A stretch of 64,000 nt of DNA from UBA3775 sp964584255 (GCA_964584255.1 CAZOZM010000001.1:219136-283135); one strand, 5' to 3'. Counted from the first letter of the stretch, positions 36,353-45,675 are shown. Translations and numbers: made by a program. Notes: generated from the sequence alone by a model not told the origin.

Positions 36353-36862
36353 TTAATCAAGTAAGCCCGGCATTATATGAACAATTACCTTCCTGTTATC
36401 TGTGTCAATAAGCTTCACACACTCATCAATAACGGGAAACAGTGCTTCTTTACCATTTTTCATCGAAACAACAAAAACGTCATTTGCTCCTGTCTGCATA
36501 ACATCTTTAAGTGTTCCCAATATATTTTCTTCATCATCGTAGACATCTGCACCGAGAATATCAGAAATATAATACTCATCCTCTTCAAGAGGAATTGCAT
36601 TTTCTCTTGTTACATAAATGTCTGAACCTTTATATTTTTCAATATCATTTATGTTATCAACCCCTTTTATTTTCATGATAACCATATTTTTAAAATATCT
36701 GCAGCCGGAAACCTCAAATTCCCTCATTCCCTCTCTGCCGCAATCCATTACAATATCTTTGACATAGTCAAAGCGGTTCACATCATCCGTTGTCGGATAT
36801 ACCTTAATTTCGCCTTTTACACCATGTGTATTTGAAAAGACACCAATTCTGAAAAGATCCAT
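36353..36862 (-). CDS. rimM: 16S rRNA processing protein RimM
   Basis: 169 residues from the ATG at 36862, with GGAGG close upstream. Starts MDLFRIGVFSNTHGVKGEIKV, the RimM beta-barrel entry, and ends with the PRC-barrel part (YYISDILGADVYDDEENILGTLKDVMQTGANDVFVV). Binds S19 and helps 30S head assembly. A gap of 88 nt separates it from trmD. Confidence 0.97.
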   Translation of the reverse strand: MDLFRIGVFSNTHGVKGEIKVYPTTDDVNRFDYVKDIVMDCGREGMREFEVSGCRYFKNMVIMKIKGVDNINDIEKYKGSDIYVTRENAIPLEEDEYYISDILGADVYDDEENILGTLKDVMQTGANDVFVVSMKNGKEALFPVIDECVKLIDTDNRKVIVHIMPGLLD

Positions 36863-36902
36863 TTTACCTCCTAATAGGAAACAAAACATCTGACTGAAAC
36901 AG

Positions 36903-36929
36903 AAAAGGACTGCTTATGCAGTCCCTTTT
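36903..36929 (-). terminator. Hairpin between khpA and rimM
   Basis: Stem AAAAGG(G)ACTGC / GCAGTCCTTTT with a 4-nt loop, 32 nt after khpA. On the minus strand TTTT ends the stem, followed by CTGTTTC. In an operon that must continue into rimM it is likely a partial terminator that lowers downstream levels relative to S16. Confidence 0.6.
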
Positions 36930-36961
36930 GAATTTTCACGCCTGTATGTTATAACCATACC

Positions 36962-37192
36962 CTACTGTAAAATATCTACAGTTACCTTTTTGTCATCCAT
37001 TGTTGCTGCCGCTTTAACAACCACTCTGATTGCTTTTGCTATACGGCCCTGCTTACCGATGACTTTTCCCATATCTTCCGGCGCAACTCTGAGTTCTACC
37101 AGAATATTGCGATCATTTACGGTTTCAGTCACAACAACCTGATCTGGATGAGAAACAAGTGATTTAGCTATAAGTTCAACTAACTCCTTCAC
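36962..37192 (-). CDS. khpA: KH-domain RNA-binding protein KhpA (YlqC)
   Basis: 76 residues, GTG start at 37192 with GGAGG 7 nt upstream. A single KH fold with the GxxG loop in GKVIGKQGRIAKAIR. In Gram-positives KhpA pairs with KhpB and binds many small RNAs and mRNAs. Between rpsP and rimM, its conserved place. Confidence 0.96.
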   Translation of the reverse strand: MKELVELIAKSLVSHPDQVVVTETVNDRNILVELRVAPEDMGKVIGKQGRIAKAIRVVVKAAATMDDKKVTVDILQ

Positions 37193-37206
37193 TTTAAAAC
37201 CTCCAA

Positions 37207-37452
37207 TTATTTCTCAATACCAGCCTGCTTGAATAATCTGGCAACAGTGTCTGTTGGCTGTGCGCCTGTAGCTAACCACTTCTTAGCCTCTTCCTCATCA
37301 ACCTTAACAGCTGCTGGTTCAACTGTTGGATCATATGTTCCAACTTCTGCTATGAAACGACCATCTCTTGGGCTTCTTGCATCAGCAACTACGATTCTGT
37401 AAAAAGGAGCCTTCTTCTGACCCATTCTCTTTAATCTGATCTTTACTGCCAT
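37207..37452 (-). CDS. rpsP: 30S ribosomal protein S16
   Basis: 81 residues from the ATG at 37452 (MAVKIRLKRMGQKKAPFYRIVVAD), 8 nt after GGAGG; a GTG 9 nt earlier overlaps that site. Follows ffh by 53 nt and precedes khpA by 14 nt. Confidence 0.98.
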   Translation of the reverse strand: MAVKIRLKRMGQKKAPFYRIVVADARSPRDGRFIAEVGTYDPTVEPAAVKVDEEEAKKWLATGAQPTDTVARLFKQAGIEK

Positions 37453-37505
37453 TATTTTCACCTCCTTAACAAACTCTTTTATATTGAAGCATAAATGCTT
37501 AATAA

Positions 37506-38852
37506 CTAGAATCCAAACGGCATTTTCTTACCAAACAGCTTGCGTTTTCCACCCTTGCTGTTCATCATTCCGTTCATCTGTTTCATCATCTTTTTTGTCT
37601 GCTCAAACTGCTTCATAAGACGATTAACATCTGCAATGTCCACACCGGAACCATTTGCAATACGTTTTTTTCTCGATGGTGTGATTATATCAGGTTTAGC
37701 ACGCTCCTTCTTTGTCATAGAAAGGATAATTGCCTCTGTCTGTTTAAATGCATCATCGTCAATATCTATATCACCAAGGTTTCCCATGTTTGGCATCATT
37801 GATAGAATACTCTGTATTCCGCCCATTTTCTTCATTTGCTGAATCTGATCATAAAAATCATCAAAATTAAACTCAGCCTTTCTGAGTCGGGCTTCCATTT
37901 CCTTAGCCTTTTCTTCATCGATATCAGCCTGTACTTTTTCTATGAGAGAAAGCACATCACCCATTCCAAGAATTCGTCCGGCCATTCTGTCAGGATAAAA
38001 CTGTTCAAGATCAGAAAGTTTTTCTCCCATACCTACATACAAAATAGGTTTTCCTGTTACTGCCTTTATTGATAAAGCAGCACCGCCTCGTGTATCACCA
38101 TCCAGCTTAGTAAGAATTACTCCGTCAATTCCAATTTCATTATCAAATGTGGTTGCTACATTAAGAACATCCTGTCCTGTCATCGCATCAACCGTAAGAA
38201 TTGAATAATCTATCGTAAATTCTTCTTTTATCTGCTTCAGTTCGTCCATCATGTCCGAATCAATATGAAGACGTCCTGCCGTATCAACGATAATCACATT
38301 ATTGCCGTTTGCATCTGCATGTTCTAATGCTTTTTTTACTATTTCAACCGGCTTATGGTCCGTTCCCACTGAAAAAGACGGAACTCCCTGCTTTTTTGCA
38401 TTGATTTCCAACTGTTCAATCGCCGCAGGTCTGTATATGTCACAGGCAACAAGCAACGGCCTCTTTCCCTGTGCTTTAAACTTACCGGCAAGCTTGGCTG
38501 CCGTTGTTGTCTTACCTGCACCCTGAAGACCGCACATCATAATTATTGTTTTGCCTGATGGATTAAATGAAATCTCTGTGGTCTCATCACCCATAAGCTT
38601 AACAAGTTCTTCATTAACAACTTTTATAACCATCTGTGCAGGATTGAGACCCTGAAGAATGTCCTGACCTACTGCTCTTTCGTTAACAGCATTAATAAAT
38701 TGCTTTACAACTTTAAAATTTACATCCGCCTCAAGAAGAGCCATCTTAACTTCACGCATTGCAGCTTTAACATCCGCCTCGCTCAGTCTGCCCTTTCCTC
38801 TGAGGTTTTTAAATACATTTTGAAGTTTATCTGAAAGACTTTCAAAAGCCAT
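37506..38852 (-). CDS. ffh: Signal recognition particle protein Ffh
   Basis: 448 residues. NG-domain GTPase with GLQGAGKTT (108-116), DTAGR and TKLDGDTRGG motifs. The methionine-rich M domain with the RNA-binding RRKRIA-like segment (SRKKRIANGSG) ends in GKKMPFGF. It recognises signal peptides at the ribosome and hands them to FtsY. GGAGG before the ATG. An unusual 180-nt gap separates it from its usual partner ylxM. Confidence 0.98.
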   Translation of the reverse strand: MAFESLSDKLQNVFKNLRGKGRLSEADVKAAMREVKMALLEADVNFKVVKQFINAVNERAVGQDILQGLNPAQMVIKVVNEELVKLMGDETTEISFNPSGKTIIMMCGLQGAGKTTTAAKLAGKFKAQGKRPLLVACDIYRPAAIEQLEINAKKQGVPSFSVGTDHKPVEIVKKALEHADANGNNVIIVDTAGRLHIDSDMMDELKQIKEEFTIDYSILTVDAMTGQDVLNVATTFDNEIGIDGVILTKLDGDTRGGAALSIKAVTGKPILYVGMGEKLSDLEQFYPDRMAGRILGMGDVLSLIEKVQADIDEEKAKEMEARLRKAEFNFDDFYDQIQQMKKMGGIQSILSMMPNMGNLGDIDIDDDAFKQTEAIILSMTKKERAKPDIITPSRKKRIANGSGVDIADVNRLMKQFEQTKKMMKQMNGMMNSKGGKRKLFGKKMPFGF

Positions 38853-38949
38853 TCTTTACCTCCGATTAAAGTGTCATGCACTTGTCAAGCGGACATCTGT
38901 AATCCGCATTTGTTCCCTGCCATCAACCGAACAACCTTTTTATGGTTTA

Positions 38950-39002
38950 TCGGGAATATCCCGAGACGGCAATTTGTTTCATTTTACTGTTTATCACAGT
39001 AA
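38950..39002. repeat. Two palindromes in the ylxM-ffh gap
   Basis: The 180-nt gap (38853-39032) contains TCGGGAATATCCCGA (38950-38964) and the inverted repeat TTACTGT/ACAGTAA with a 5-nt loop (38984-39002). No coding frame is evident. They could be leader hairpins, a processing site or protein sites. Confidence 0.5.
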
Positions 39003-39032
39003 GCCCTGCATTTTGCCGGATTCAGTTGAAAA

Positions 39033-39401
39033 CTAATAAGTGTCAAGCATTTCACACGATATTGATATTATGTCGTCAAGACACTCCATATTACCATTCT
39101 TTACCTGTTCTGCTTTTTCACGTATTCTTGTTACATCTTCTTTCATCGCTTCAAACTTTGAAGCCAAATGAAGCTTTTCTTCAAAGGAATAAAGCTTCTT
39201 CTCGGTTTTCTTTATCGAATCATGTATTCCCTGACGACTTACTCCGGTTTCTTCAGAAATCTCAGCCAAAGTCATATCGTCAAGTACATAACCTTCAAAA
39301 ACTCTCTTTGCCGATTCAGTAAGCAGCTCTCCATAAAAATCATAAAGCATGGATAACTCAACTACCTCTTTCAGCCATTCTTGTGTATCAAGCTTACTCA
39401 T
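39033..39401 (-). CDS. ylxM: YlxM, helix-turn-helix partner of the SRP
   Basis: 122 residues. Sigma-70-region-4-like HTH (MTLAEISEETGVSRQGIHDSIKKTEKKL, about 43-70). Starts with the conserved LYDFYGELLTE-type helix. YlxM is nearly always next to ffh; in streptococci it modulates SRP GTPase cycling. First gene of the operon. Confidence 0.95.
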   Translation of the reverse strand: MSKLDTQEWLKEVVELSMLYDFYGELLTESAKRVFEGYVLDDMTLAEISEETGVSRQGIHDSIKKTEKKLYSFEEKLHLASKFEAMKEDVTRIREKAEQVKNGNMECLDDIISISCEMLDTY

Positions 39402-39467
39402 CAGAAATATCCTGTTTTTTATGTCATTTTAGACATGTCACCGCTTTTCCCCGATGACACGTTCCGT

Positions 39468-39511
39468 ATTATAACACAAATTATACAGTTGTCAAGCATT
39501 TTACTTGACAA
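39468..39511 (-). promoter_or_regulatory. Strong promoter of the ylxM operon with inverted repeat over the -35
   Basis: On the minus strand TTGACA (39495-39490), 16 nt, TATAAT (39473-39468). The -35 lies in an 8-bp inverted repeat TTGTCAAG/CTTGACAA (39489-39511), which also directly follows the trmH-like gene. It may double as a weak terminator or a regulator site. Confidence 0.8.
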
Positions 39512-39517
39512 AGTTTG

Positions 39518-40243
39518 TTAATTTGTAAAAACATACATTCCGATTCCTGCTGCTATAGTAAGATTGAGACTGTCTACATATGAAGATTGCGGTATTATAA
39601 CAGGTTCAGTAAAATCTGCATACTCTTCCGGTAAGCCTGTTGCCTCATTGCCGAATACCAATGTAAACAATTCCGGTTTCGGACAATTCTTTACCGTAAG
39701 CTGCTGATGTGCAGTAAGCATAAATGAATAACATTTTCTGCCCTTATCTTCTGTTTCATTAATAAAGCTGTTCTTATACTCTTCATAGCTTTCAAAATAG
39801 CATATGTTTACATTAAAAACAGCTCCCATGCTTGCTCTGACTACTTTAGGATTGAACACATCCGCTCCCGGTGAAATAATTGCTATATTCCTTATTGAAA
39901 ATGCAAGTGCCGTTCTAATGATTGTGCCCAAATTTCCCATATTACCCGGATTTACAAGCATAAGGTGAGATTTACCATGTTCCAAAGACGATGAATACTT
40001 TCTGAAAACACCTATAACATATACATTTTCTTTATCACTGAGCTTTGCAATCACCTTATCACTTTGAATCAGTCTGATTTTTTTGTCCATACACATTTTA
40101 TGAAGGTTTTCATAATCTGTATATGAAGAATGACAATACACTTCAATCACATTGCCAGGCATGGTTTTTATCAGTTCATATGTGGGAAAGGCACCCAAAG
40201 TATAACTGTAATCAAATTTTCCCTTGTATGGTTTTATATCCAT
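39518..40243 (-). CDS. TrmH/SpoU-family RNA 2'-O-methyltransferase
   Basis: 241 residues from the ATG at 40243 (GGAG 6 nt upstream); a TTG 24 nt earlier is not favoured. The SpoU knot motifs are visible: NPGNMGNLGTIIRTALAF (motif 1), LVFGNEATGLP (motif 2), IPQSSYVDSLNLTIAAGIGMY (motif 3, with the usual MxG replaced by QSS). Substrate RNA not known. Lies alone between the GH36 terminator and the ylxM promoter. Confidence 0.9.
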   Translation of the reverse strand: MDIKPYKGKFDYSYTLGAFPTYELIKTMPGNVIEVYCHSSYTDYENLHKMCMDKKIRLIQSDKVIAKLSDKENVYVIGVFRKYSSSLEHGKSHLMLVNPGNMGNLGTIIRTALAFSIRNIAIISPGADVFNPKVVRASMGAVFNVNICYFESYEEYKNSFINETEDKGRKCYSFMLTAHQQLTVKNCPKPELFTLVFGNEATGLPEEYADFTEPVIIPQSSYVDSLNLTIAAGIGMYVFTN

Positions 40244-40268
40244 TTCAATCTCCGTAATACTAAACAAT

Positions 40269-40294
40269 ATGGGTCAGAAAACCAATCTGACCCA
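40269..40294 (-). terminator. Hairpin after the GH36 gene
   Basis: TGGGTCAGA/TCTGACCCA with a 7-nt loop, 17 nt after the stop codon at 40312. On the minus strand it is followed by TATTGTTTAG, a weak T run. Probable terminator of the amino-sugar operon. Confidence 0.6.
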
Positions 40295-40311
40295 CATTGC
40301 TGTTTATGTTT

Positions 40312-42561
40312 TTATACCTCTGTAATATGAATTGTTTTGGATGAAAAATCACCGTACATTTCAATGGAAATTCCCGCATTCATCAGTGTTCTTCCCGTGA
40401 GCTTAAGAGATAATTCTTCAACAAGATATGTCTTATCTGCATCAAGGCCCTTAAGCTTAATCACTCTTGAAGGATAATTAGGTCTTCCCAAAACCTGAAC
40501 GTAGGTAAGAAGCGCTTCTTTTTTATCTTTAGAAACGAACATCCATGCATCCCAGGTATTATCTTCGAAAACATTGCCTATTCTGTACTGATCTCCTGTT
40601 CTGACAAGAGGATTGTATTTTTTAAACTTATCAATCTGTCCCGGAATCTTATTTCTGTCATCCTGTGAAATCTTTGTGACATCAAGTTCATATCCGAACG
40701 TTCCGACAAGAGCTACATCGCCTCTTGTATCAAATGGAGTTGTTCTTCCAACAGTATGGTTAGGACAATCTGATACATGTGCTCCCATACTTGAAGCAGG
40801 ATAACAGATTGATGTACCGTGCTGGATCTTAAGCCTTTCAATTGCATCAGTATCATCAGATGTCCAAATCTGAGGTGAGAAATAAAGCATTGCAGGATCA
40901 AATCTCGCACCGCCACCGGAACAGTTTTCAAGAAGGATGTATGGATAATCCGTTGTCAACCTGTTCATCACATCATAAACTCCGAGAACATATCTGTGCC
41001 AGAGTTCTCTCTGCTTTTTAGCCGGAAGAGTTGTTGATCCAACTTCGGTAAGCTGTCTGTTCATATCCCATTTTATGTACTCAATGTTTGCACTGTCAAG
41101 GATCTTTCTCATCTGTTCATATATGCAGTCCCTTACTTCCTTATTAGAATAGTCAAGAACATACTGTTCACGGCTCATCGTAAGTTCTCTTCCCTGAATC
41201 TGAATTGCCCAATCCGGATGCTTTTTATAAAGTTCCGAATCCGGACTGATCATCTCCGGTTCAAACCATATACCAAACTTCATACCAAGCTTATTTACTT
41301 CATCCACAAGATATTTAAGTCCGCCATCTATCTTTCTGTCATATACAAACCAATCTCCAAGCGATGAATTATCTGAATCCCTGTGTCCAAACCATCCGTC
41401 ATCCATAACAAGCATTTCAATACCGAGCGAAGATGCTTCTTTTGCAATGTTAATAAGCTTTTCGGTATTAAACTGGAAATACGTAGCCTCCCAGTTATTA
41501 ATGAGTACCGGTCTTGACTTATCTTTCCATTCACCTCTGATAAGGTTGTTTCTGTAAAGATCATGGTATGTACGGCTCATCTTTCCAATACCTTCCGAAG
41601 AGTATACCATAACTACTTCCGGTGTCTGGAAATCATAACCGCTTTCAAGCTGCCATGCAAAATCGAATGGATTAATTCCCATTACCACTCTTGTTCTCTT
41701 GTGCTGAGTAACCTCCGCCTGAGCAAAGAAATTGCCGCTGTATACAAGATTAAATCCGAAAGCTTCGCCCATATCTTCATTTGCATTGTGTGAAACAAGA
41801 GCCGTAAACGGATTGCTCTGGTGGCTTGACTCACCCTTTACTGAATCAACGCTCTGTTTTCCGTGATGAAGAGGACTTCTTTCCATCACGCGTTCTCTTG
41901 CCCAGCTTCCGTTCAAAGTAATCCAGTCATACTCACAGCCATCAAAATCAACACATGTACTTAAAACTCTTCTGAGCTCAACACTGTCACTGCCTTCGTT
42001 TATAAAATGAACACTTCTTGTAATTACATCAAGTTCATTGAATACAGTGTACATTATCTCAGCCTTTATACCAAGATGTGCATCTCTCATTTCGATTATA
42101 ATTGTTTCTGCCTCATCCTCGCTGCACCATGTTGCCGGGATGCAATCAAATTCCTTTTGTTTAAGAACCGGTTTTCCTTTAACAATTCTGTATCCCTCAT
42201 ACTTAAGTTCACAGGTTGACATTCCATCCTTATCCATTACCATAAAGCATGTTTCGCGATAGTCACCCGTACCGTGGCATGGATACTCGAAACTCTTGCT
42301 GTCCATAAATGTACCCTTATCACGAAGATTTGACTTAAGTGTAAAAGGATTTTCATTAAGTCTGAGATAGTACGAAAGATCATCATCCCCCAAACGCTTT
42401 CCGTAGTAATTATGCAGAAGATATCCGTCTTCCGTAACTGCCATTGAATATGTGGCGTCCGGTGTATGTAAATTAAAGACCAACAGCTTTTCGTCAAAAT
42501 CTCTAAGTTCGCCATTAATCAATCTGCTGTAATTAACAACTGAATTGCTAACCGTTATCAT
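40312..42561 (-). CDS. GH36 alpha-galactosidase
   Basis: 749 residues, no signal peptide, usual length for group I GH36. An N-terminal beta-supersandwich leads to a TIM barrel with MDDGWFGHRDSD, IWFEPEMISPDS, the nucleophile in YIKWDMNR (D499), ENCSGGGARFDP and the acid in WTSDDTDA (about D569). It hydrolyses alpha-galactosides such as raffinose or melibiose inside the cell; the adjacent amino-sugar genes raise alpha-N-acetylgalactosaminide as another option. Its ATG overlaps the stop of the membrane-protein gene (ATGA). Confidence 0.95.
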   Translation of the reverse strand: MITVSNSVVNYSRLINGELRDFDEKLLVFNLHTPDATYSMAVTEDGYLLHNYYGKRLGDDDLSYYLRLNENPFTLKSNLRDKGTFMDSKSFEYPCHGTGDYRETCFMVMDKDGMSTCELKYEGYRIVKGKPVLKQKEFDCIPATWCSEDEAETIIIEMRDAHLGIKAEIMYTVFNELDVITRSVHFINEGSDSVELRRVLSTCVDFDGCEYDWITLNGSWARERVMERSPLHHGKQSVDSVKGESSHQSNPFTALVSHNANEDMGEAFGFNLVYSGNFFAQAEVTQHKRTRVVMGINPFDFAWQLESGYDFQTPEVVMVYSSEGIGKMSRTYHDLYRNNLIRGEWKDKSRPVLINNWEATYFQFNTEKLINIAKEASSLGIEMLVMDDGWFGHRDSDNSSLGDWFVYDRKIDGGLKYLVDEVNKLGMKFGIWFEPEMISPDSELYKKHPDWAIQIQGRELTMSREQYVLDYSNKEVRDCIYEQMRKILDSANIEYIKWDMNRQLTEVGSTTLPAKKQRELWHRYVLGVYDVMNRLTTDYPYILLENCSGGGARFDPAMLYFSPQIWTSDDTDAIERLKIQHGTSICYPASSMGAHVSDCPNHTVGRTTPFDTRGDVALVGTFGYELDVTKISQDDRNKIPGQIDKFKKYNPLVRTGDQYRIGNVFEDNTWDAWMFVSKDKKEALLTYVQVLGRPNYPSRVIKLKGLDADKTYLVEELSLKLTGRTLMNAGISIEMYGDFSSKTIHITEV

Positions 42562-43265
42562 TGTTTTTTTCCTCCTTTATCCGTCTGCCTGTCAGACCTG
42601 TCATAGCTTCTTTTTATCCTCTCAGAGAAGAGTCCGTATGTAAATATAAGAAGCACATCCCTGATAAAATAGCTTAAATAATAGTATCCCGCCACAACAT
42701 GTTCATTCTGCTCCGTCACTTCACTGTAACGGTAAAATGAATAACTGTTGTAACAGTATGGCGAGTATCCTGCCAGAAAAAGAAAGATTGCAGCAAATGC
42801 CATAATTATACAGCATATGTTAACAATGCCAATCGTCTTCTTGAAAGTTCCAAGCGCACTCATGACAAAAAGCAGAATACCAAAAACTATTCCAACTTCT
42901 ACCATTCTTTTGTTTTCTATTGAACTCATAACCTCAAACAGACACAAAAGTCCAAGCGGCATAAACATAATACCCAGTCCATCTCCGCTTTTATGATATT
43001 TTTTTATCTGTTTCGGAACAACCAGAAAACACAATATCATCGTTATTGAGCCAAGAAGTCCGAATAGATTTGGATCACCATTTAGCAATCCCGTGATACT
43101 CACGCTTTTAGAATATTCTATCCCGGATTCTGCTGTTTTTTTCATGATATCGACTCTCACAATTGAAAGGGCCAGAATTGGAACCATTAATATGTAAGGC
43201 AGGATATTATATATAAAATACAATATCCTTTCATCCTTTCTGTTCGACGCATTAACTTTACTCAT
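42558..43265 (-). CDS. Multi-pass membrane protein of unknown function
   Basis: 235 residues from the ATG at 43265, which overlaps the end of nagA by 8 nt; its own stop overlaps the GH36 start. About six hydrophobic segments, with charged ends. No transporter motif recognised. A short loop between spans 2 and 3 is basic (VPKQIKKYHKSGDG). Tight coupling on both sides suggests a role in handling the same sugars, but nothing in the sequence shows transport. Confidence 0.75.
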   Translation of the reverse strand: MSKVNASNRKDERILYFIYNILPYILMVPILALSIVRVDIMKKTAESGIEYSKSVSITGLLNGDPNLFGLLGSITMILCFLVVPKQIKKYHKSGDGLGIMFMPLGLLCLFEVMSSIENKRMVEVGIVFGILLFVMSALGTFKKTIGIVNICCIIMAFAAIFLFLAGYSPYCYNSYSFYRYSEVTEQNEHVVAGYYYLSYFIRDVLLIFTYGLFSERIKRSYDRSDRQTDKGGKKQ

Positions 43266-44325
43266 GGTACATTTCACCCTTGATTATTACTTTCTGAATG
43301 TTTCTGTTTTCGTCAAACAGAACAATATCTGCATCATAACCCTGTTCAAGTTTTCCTTTATATTTCAGTCCCATAAGTTTTGCAGGTGTCTCAGTAGCCA
43401 TTTTAACGGCATCATCAAACGGTATTCCCATATCAGCCGCACTCTTTACACAATCCCACAAAAAGCTTGTTGAACCGGCTATCGCTCCACTCTTTACTCT
43501 TGCTACTCCGTCAACAACATCAATAAGCTGACCGCCAAATTCATACTCTCCGTCACACAAACCTGCCGCTCTTAAGGAATCCGAAATAATTACCATTCTT
43601 TCCGTTCCAAAAATCTTATAAAGAGCAACACATGCTGCCTTGTGAACATGGAGCCCGTCAGTAATAACCTGAACGTATATGTTTTCGGTTACTGCAGCAC
43701 CTATCGGCCCCGGGTCTCTGTGTGCAAAAGGAGGCATTGCATTAAATGTATGTGTAAGGCAGTTTGCTCCATTTTTTATGGCCTCAACAGCCTGATCATA
43801 ATTACAGTTTGTATGTCCGATACATACAACCGTATCCTTCACATTTTTAATGAATTCCATATTGTCACCACATTCCGGTGCTATTGTAATAAGCTTCATT
43901 CCCGGAAGATTTGCAAACTCATTAAGATCTGCATTTCTTACATAATCACCATTCTGTGCGCCTTTTTTTTCGGCATTGATATATGGTCCTTCCATATGAA
44001 ATCCAAGTATCTGTGCTCCCGGCACGTCAAGTTTTGCTTCCGTTACCTTCTTCAACGAATCATAATCCATCGTCATTGTTGTAGGATAAACGGAAGTTGT
44101 TCCGTTGACAGCCCATGCATCACATAATTTCTCGAATTCCGCATCCATTGTATCTGCACCGACACAACCATGTGTATGAATATCAATAAGTCCCGGAATT
44201 GCCGAAAGCCCCATGCAGTCAACCGCATCCGGTTCATCCTCAGCAGGAGTAATGCCGTAAATAACACCGTCCTCAATGTATATGTTTTTCAGTTCACCTT
44301 TAATTGAAACATTTTTTAATACCAT
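43258..44325 (-). CDS. nagA: N-acetylglucosamine-6-phosphate deacetylase
   Basis: 355 residues. Amidohydrolase fold with the metal motif IDIHTHG (H50, H52), FHMEGPYI, IGHTNC, LTHTFNAMPPFAHRDPG and a late SDS motif (VIISDSLRAAG) holding the catalytic Asp. Converts GlcNAc-6-P (or GalNAc-6-P) to the amino sugar phosphate. GGAGG precedes the ATG. No nagB is in view, so the next step is coded elsewhere. Confidence 0.94.
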   Translation of the reverse strand: MVLKNVSIKGELKNIYIEDGVIYGITPAEDEPDAVDCMGLSAIPGLIDIHTHGCVGADTMDAEFEKLCDAWAVNGTTSVYPTTMTMDYDSLKKVTEAKLDVPGAQILGFHMEGPYINAEKKGAQNGDYVRNADLNEFANLPGMKLITIAPECGDNMEFIKNVKDTVVCIGHTNCNYDQAVEAIKNGANCLTHTFNAMPPFAHRDPGPIGAAVTENIYVQVITDGLHVHKAACVALYKIFGTERMVIISDSLRAAGLCDGEYEFGGQLIDVVDGVARVKSGAIAGSTSFLWDCVKSAADMGIPFDDAVKMATETPAKLMGLKYKGKLEQGYDADIVLFDENRNIQKVIIKGEMYHE

Positions 44326-44340
44326 ATATATCCTCCATTT

Positions 44341-45675
44341 TTACTCAGCAAGACTTGCTGCCGCAACAGCCTGTCCTACTCGTCTTTCCATTTCACCGGG
44401 CAGGAAAATATTTATTCTTTCCGACGCCTCCGGGAAATCTGCTTTAATAAGTTCTCTGGCCTTTTCAAGAATTATGTCTCCGCCGCGTCCACTTGTTACA
44501 CGACCCGCAATCTGAACATTCTCAATATCGTAAATATCCGCATAATTCATTACGGCATATCCGAAATATGTTCCGATTGTTTCAAAGACATCCTCTGCTC
44601 TTGAATCTCCTGCTTCAAGAAGCTTCTGAACTGCCTTAAGTTTTTCTGCCGGCGTAAGATTTTCATCTATTTCTATTCCGGCTTTCTTCGCAAGCCTTAT
44701 TACCGCATCCTGACTAAAGTATTCAGCACCTACACCCCAGTCTCCCGACCATGGATCTCTTGATGAATTCTTATTATAATCTACCGGCGCAAATGCAAGC
44801 TCAGTCATATATCCACTGATATGCCCCTCTTTGTCGATGTAACCGCCGGCCTGGGAGGTTCCCATTGCAATTCCCAACACACCATTTAAATTAAGTGCCA
44901 TGGAACATGCAAGGGCTGCAACATCGCCATCATTGACTACACACATCTTATATCCAAGTTCCTTACATACATTTATATATATGCTCTTAGCCTCCTCGCC
45001 ATGTTTTTCCTTATCAACCGCCATAAATAAAGAACTTACCATCGCCCTGTTCTTTACTAAGACACCGGCTGTAGAAATACCTACTGCATCAACTCTGTCC
45101 ATTTTTGATGCGGCCAGAAGTAAAGCATTCTTTATTGCTTCATAGTGATAATTCACATCTGAATTTACTTTTGGAAGCCATACAATTTCCTCAGCCCATG
45201 TGGTTTCACCATCAACAACACAGGCAACCTTCATGTCGCTTCCACCGGCGTCAAACCCGATTCTGCATCCGGAAAGATTTCTTCCTACCATAACAGATCT
45301 GTTTTTTTCCTTTGGAATATCCTCCATTGTATGATAAATTACTTCAAATTTATTTTCGTATGTGGTTTCCCAGAAGTCAACGTCAAAGGCTCTTTCCCCA
45401 TTCTTTGAGTAAACCGTTTTAATATACTCATATACTGCTGCATCTCCTGCAAGATGAACTTTATATCCTCCTGCAGCCCACAAAATCGTTTTTATGAGTC
45501 TTTCAACATAAAAACAGTTTTCCTCAAAATTATCCGTGAGAAAAGTATCCTTACGATAAACGAGTCCGTCCTCTCTCTCAATTGCTATAACAAAAGGCCT
45601 GTCTGCCTTTTTTAAGAATTCTCTGTTATATACAACAGCGGGAATAAAATCATGATCAAGTTTTGGTAGTATCAT
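44341..45675 (-). CDS. ROK-like sugar kinase with N-terminal extension
   Basis: 444 residues, longer than typical ROK kinases (about 300). The ATP-binding start CRIGFDAGGSDMKVACV lies at about 137-153, after a 130-residue extension of unknown role. VVNDGDVAALA (around D249/D251) supplies the catalytic Asp, and GIAMGTSQAGGYI the second phosphate site. The Cys-rich zinc motif of most ROK proteins is missing (DPWSGDWGVGAEYF region instead). No HTH, so a kinase rather than repressor. Context suggests phosphorylation of N-acetylhexosamine to feed NagA. Confidence 0.82.
   Translation of the reverse strand: MILPKLDHDFIPAVVYNREFLKKADRPFVIAIEREDGLVYRKDTFLTDNFEENCFYVERLIKTILWAAGGYKVHLAGDAAVYEYIKTVYSKNGERAFDVDFWETTYENKFEVIYHTMEDIPKEKNRSVMVGRNLSGCRIGFDAGGSDMKVACVVDGETTWAEEIVWLPKVNSDVNYHYEAIKNALLLAASKMDRVDAVGISTAGVLVKNRAMVSSLFMAVDKEKHGEEAKSIYINVCKELGYKMCVVNDGDVAALACSMALNLNGVLGIAMGTSQAGGYIDKEGHISGYMTELAFAPVDYNKNSSRDPWSGDWGVGAEYFSQDAVIRLAKKAGIEIDENLTPAEKLKAVQKLLEAGDSRAEDVFETIGTYFGYAVMNYADIYDIENVQIAGRVTSGRGGDIILEKARELIKADFPEASERINIFLPGEMERRVGQAVAAASLAE

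Noticed and set aside
44341..45675. ROK repressor (NagC/XylR type)
   Set aside because: No helix-turn-helix in the N-terminal extension; kinase residues are intact.
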